From assembly GCF_004194535.1 (NCBI RefSeq), contig NZ_CP025781.1:806001-870000 (forward strand): 64,000 bases of DNA, written 5' to 3'. The DNA is from Iodobacter fluviatilis. GTDB lineage: Bacteria; Pseudomonadota; Gammaproteobacteria; Burkholderiales; Chitinibacteraceae. The notes below the pieces were generated by a model. It searched no databases. It was given only the letters and a program-made list of their open reading frames with translations, and was not told the DNA's origin. Position numbers and translations under genes: made by a program. How positions within the stretch are numbered: the first letter of the stretch is position 1; every line of letters begins with the position of its first letter. Below, one piece after another: positions 63,358 to 64,000 of this stretch.

Positions 63358-64000
63358 TTAAACACGCTTAAGCGCCAAGCCCTGCGCATCAAATAGCAAG
63401 CAATTCTTTTCAGGGAATACTACATGAATTGAATCACCGAATTTAATTAAACCCGATTCAGCAGGCAGCTTCATGCAAAGAATTTCATTGATGCCTTTAA
63501 CTTGGATATAAGCCAGCACGATATCGCCCAAATGCTCAACCAAATCAACACGAGCAGGCACCGCATTAACGGCATCCACTGTCGACAATTGCATATGCTC
63601 TGGGCGAATACCGATGGTAACTTTATCGCCTACTTTGCAGGTAGATGCATTCACTGCCGCACGAATCTGAATGCCTTCTGGCAAACGAACGTGCGCCGAG
63701 CCTGTTTCAATGGCAACGAGATCTGCTTCTAGCAAATTCATCTTAGGCGAGCCCAAGAAGCCCGCCACAAAAAGATTCGATGGGTTTTCATACATCTCTA
63801 GTGGGCTACCAACTTGCTGAATAATCCCCGCATTAAACACCACGATACGATCCGCCAAAGTCATCGCTTCTACCTGATCATGCGTCACATAGATCATGGT
63901 GGTTTTAAGTTCTTGGTGCAGCTTAGAGAGCTCAACACGCATTTGCAGGCGCAAAGACGCATCCAAGTTAGATAAAGGCTCATCAAACAAGAATACTTTA
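63358..64000 (-). CDS. ugpC: ABC transporter ATPase, UgpC/MalK type (partial)
   Basis: The 3' part (at least 214 codons) of a sugar or glycerol-3-phosphate importer ATPase; the 5' end is beyond the window. It begins in Walker B ([14 protein letters not shown]) with the switch His in [18 protein letters not shown] and continues into the regulatory MalK-type C-terminal domain (about 120-210) with [11 protein letters not shown]. Such ATPases power import of glycerol-3-phosphate, maltose or other sugars with separate permease and binding proteins, which would lie beyond 64000. The choice of ugpC is tentative. Confidence 0.8.
   Translation of the reverse strand, partial: KVFLFDEPLSNLDASLRLQMRVELSKLHQELKTTMIYVTHDQVEAMTLADRIVVFNAGIIQQVGSPLEMYENPSNLFVAGFLGSPKMNLLEADLVAIETGSAHVRLPEGIQIRAAVNASTCKVGDKVTIGIRPEHMQLSTVDAVNAVPARVDLVEHLGDIVLAYIQVKGINEILCMKLPAESGLIKFGDSIHVVFPEKNCLLFDAQGLALKRV

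Noticed and set aside
1-64000. CRISPR array or prophage
   Set aside because: No regularly spaced direct repeats with unique spacers and no capsid, tail, integrase or lysis genes are present.

Overview
The window looks like a chromosome segment from a Gram-negative betaproteobacterium of moderate G+C, most likely Neisseriales (Chitinibacteraceae type, such as Iodobacter, Deefgea or Chitinibacter). The evidence is the gene content and order: divergent fur and bamE with dapB behind bamE; fur followed by aat and bpt; an alaA-like aminotransferase, hom and thrC in a row; metE divergent from metR; many c-di-GMP and hybrid-kinase proteins; and an H-NOX sensor. The genus is an inference. No prophage, CRISPR array or complete insertion sequence is visible.

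Layout. 1-1250: a tRNA array (four tRNA-Val(UAC), three tRNA-Asp(GUC), two decayed Val copies) behind a near-consensus promoter. 1.4-6.5 kb: a decay zone with a truncated PAS protein, an internally deleted phospholipase C, an ABC exporter, and a fused scar of a LysR regulator and a carboxymuconolactone-decarboxylase-like gene. 6.5-13.2 kb: HNH nuclease, GAF protein, metE/metR, and a leucine-rich-repeat protein kinase. 13.2-20.3 kb: a signalling block with an HD-GYP regulator, a hybrid kinase, and an H-NOX plus PAS-GGDEF-EAL-REC pair whose enzyme gene carries two G-run frameshifts. 20.5-29 kb: FUSC-like protein, msrB, hydrolase, htpG with a heat-shock promoter, hisC, tRNA-Leu(GAG). 29-41.8 kb: LTA-synthase-like protein, DUF502, Fe-alcohol dehydrogenase, rlmD, MOSC protein, a REC-ATPase regulator, a ParA-like ATPase, bpt/aat (aat frameshifted in a G run), fur, bamE, dapB. 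41.8-54.4 kb: a ypfJ pseudogene, flavoprotein, DUF924, HAD phosphatase, a marR-cytochrome b561-yceI-yceI operon, a periplasmic protein with a hybrid kinase, a truncated phosphodiesterase, a Dabb protein and an IS3-type remnant. 54.4-64 kb: gltS, Mth938-like gene, aminotransferase, hom, thrC, a long inverted repeat, a PAAR-lipase-membrane protein module resembling a type VI secretion effector/immunity set, and the 3' part of a ugpC-like gene.

Three families of short non-coding elements with terminal inverted repeats recur: A (four copies of 168 bp), B (about 271 bp, one full copy and two partial) and C (two copies of 169 bp, one with an 8-bp target duplication). They explain several broken genes. 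The strongest functional signals are the H-NOX/c-di-GMP pair, whose heme-site residues all align with the canonical ones, and the PAAR-lipase-immunity module. Three frameshifts lie in G homopolymers and may be sequencing errors rather than real mutations.
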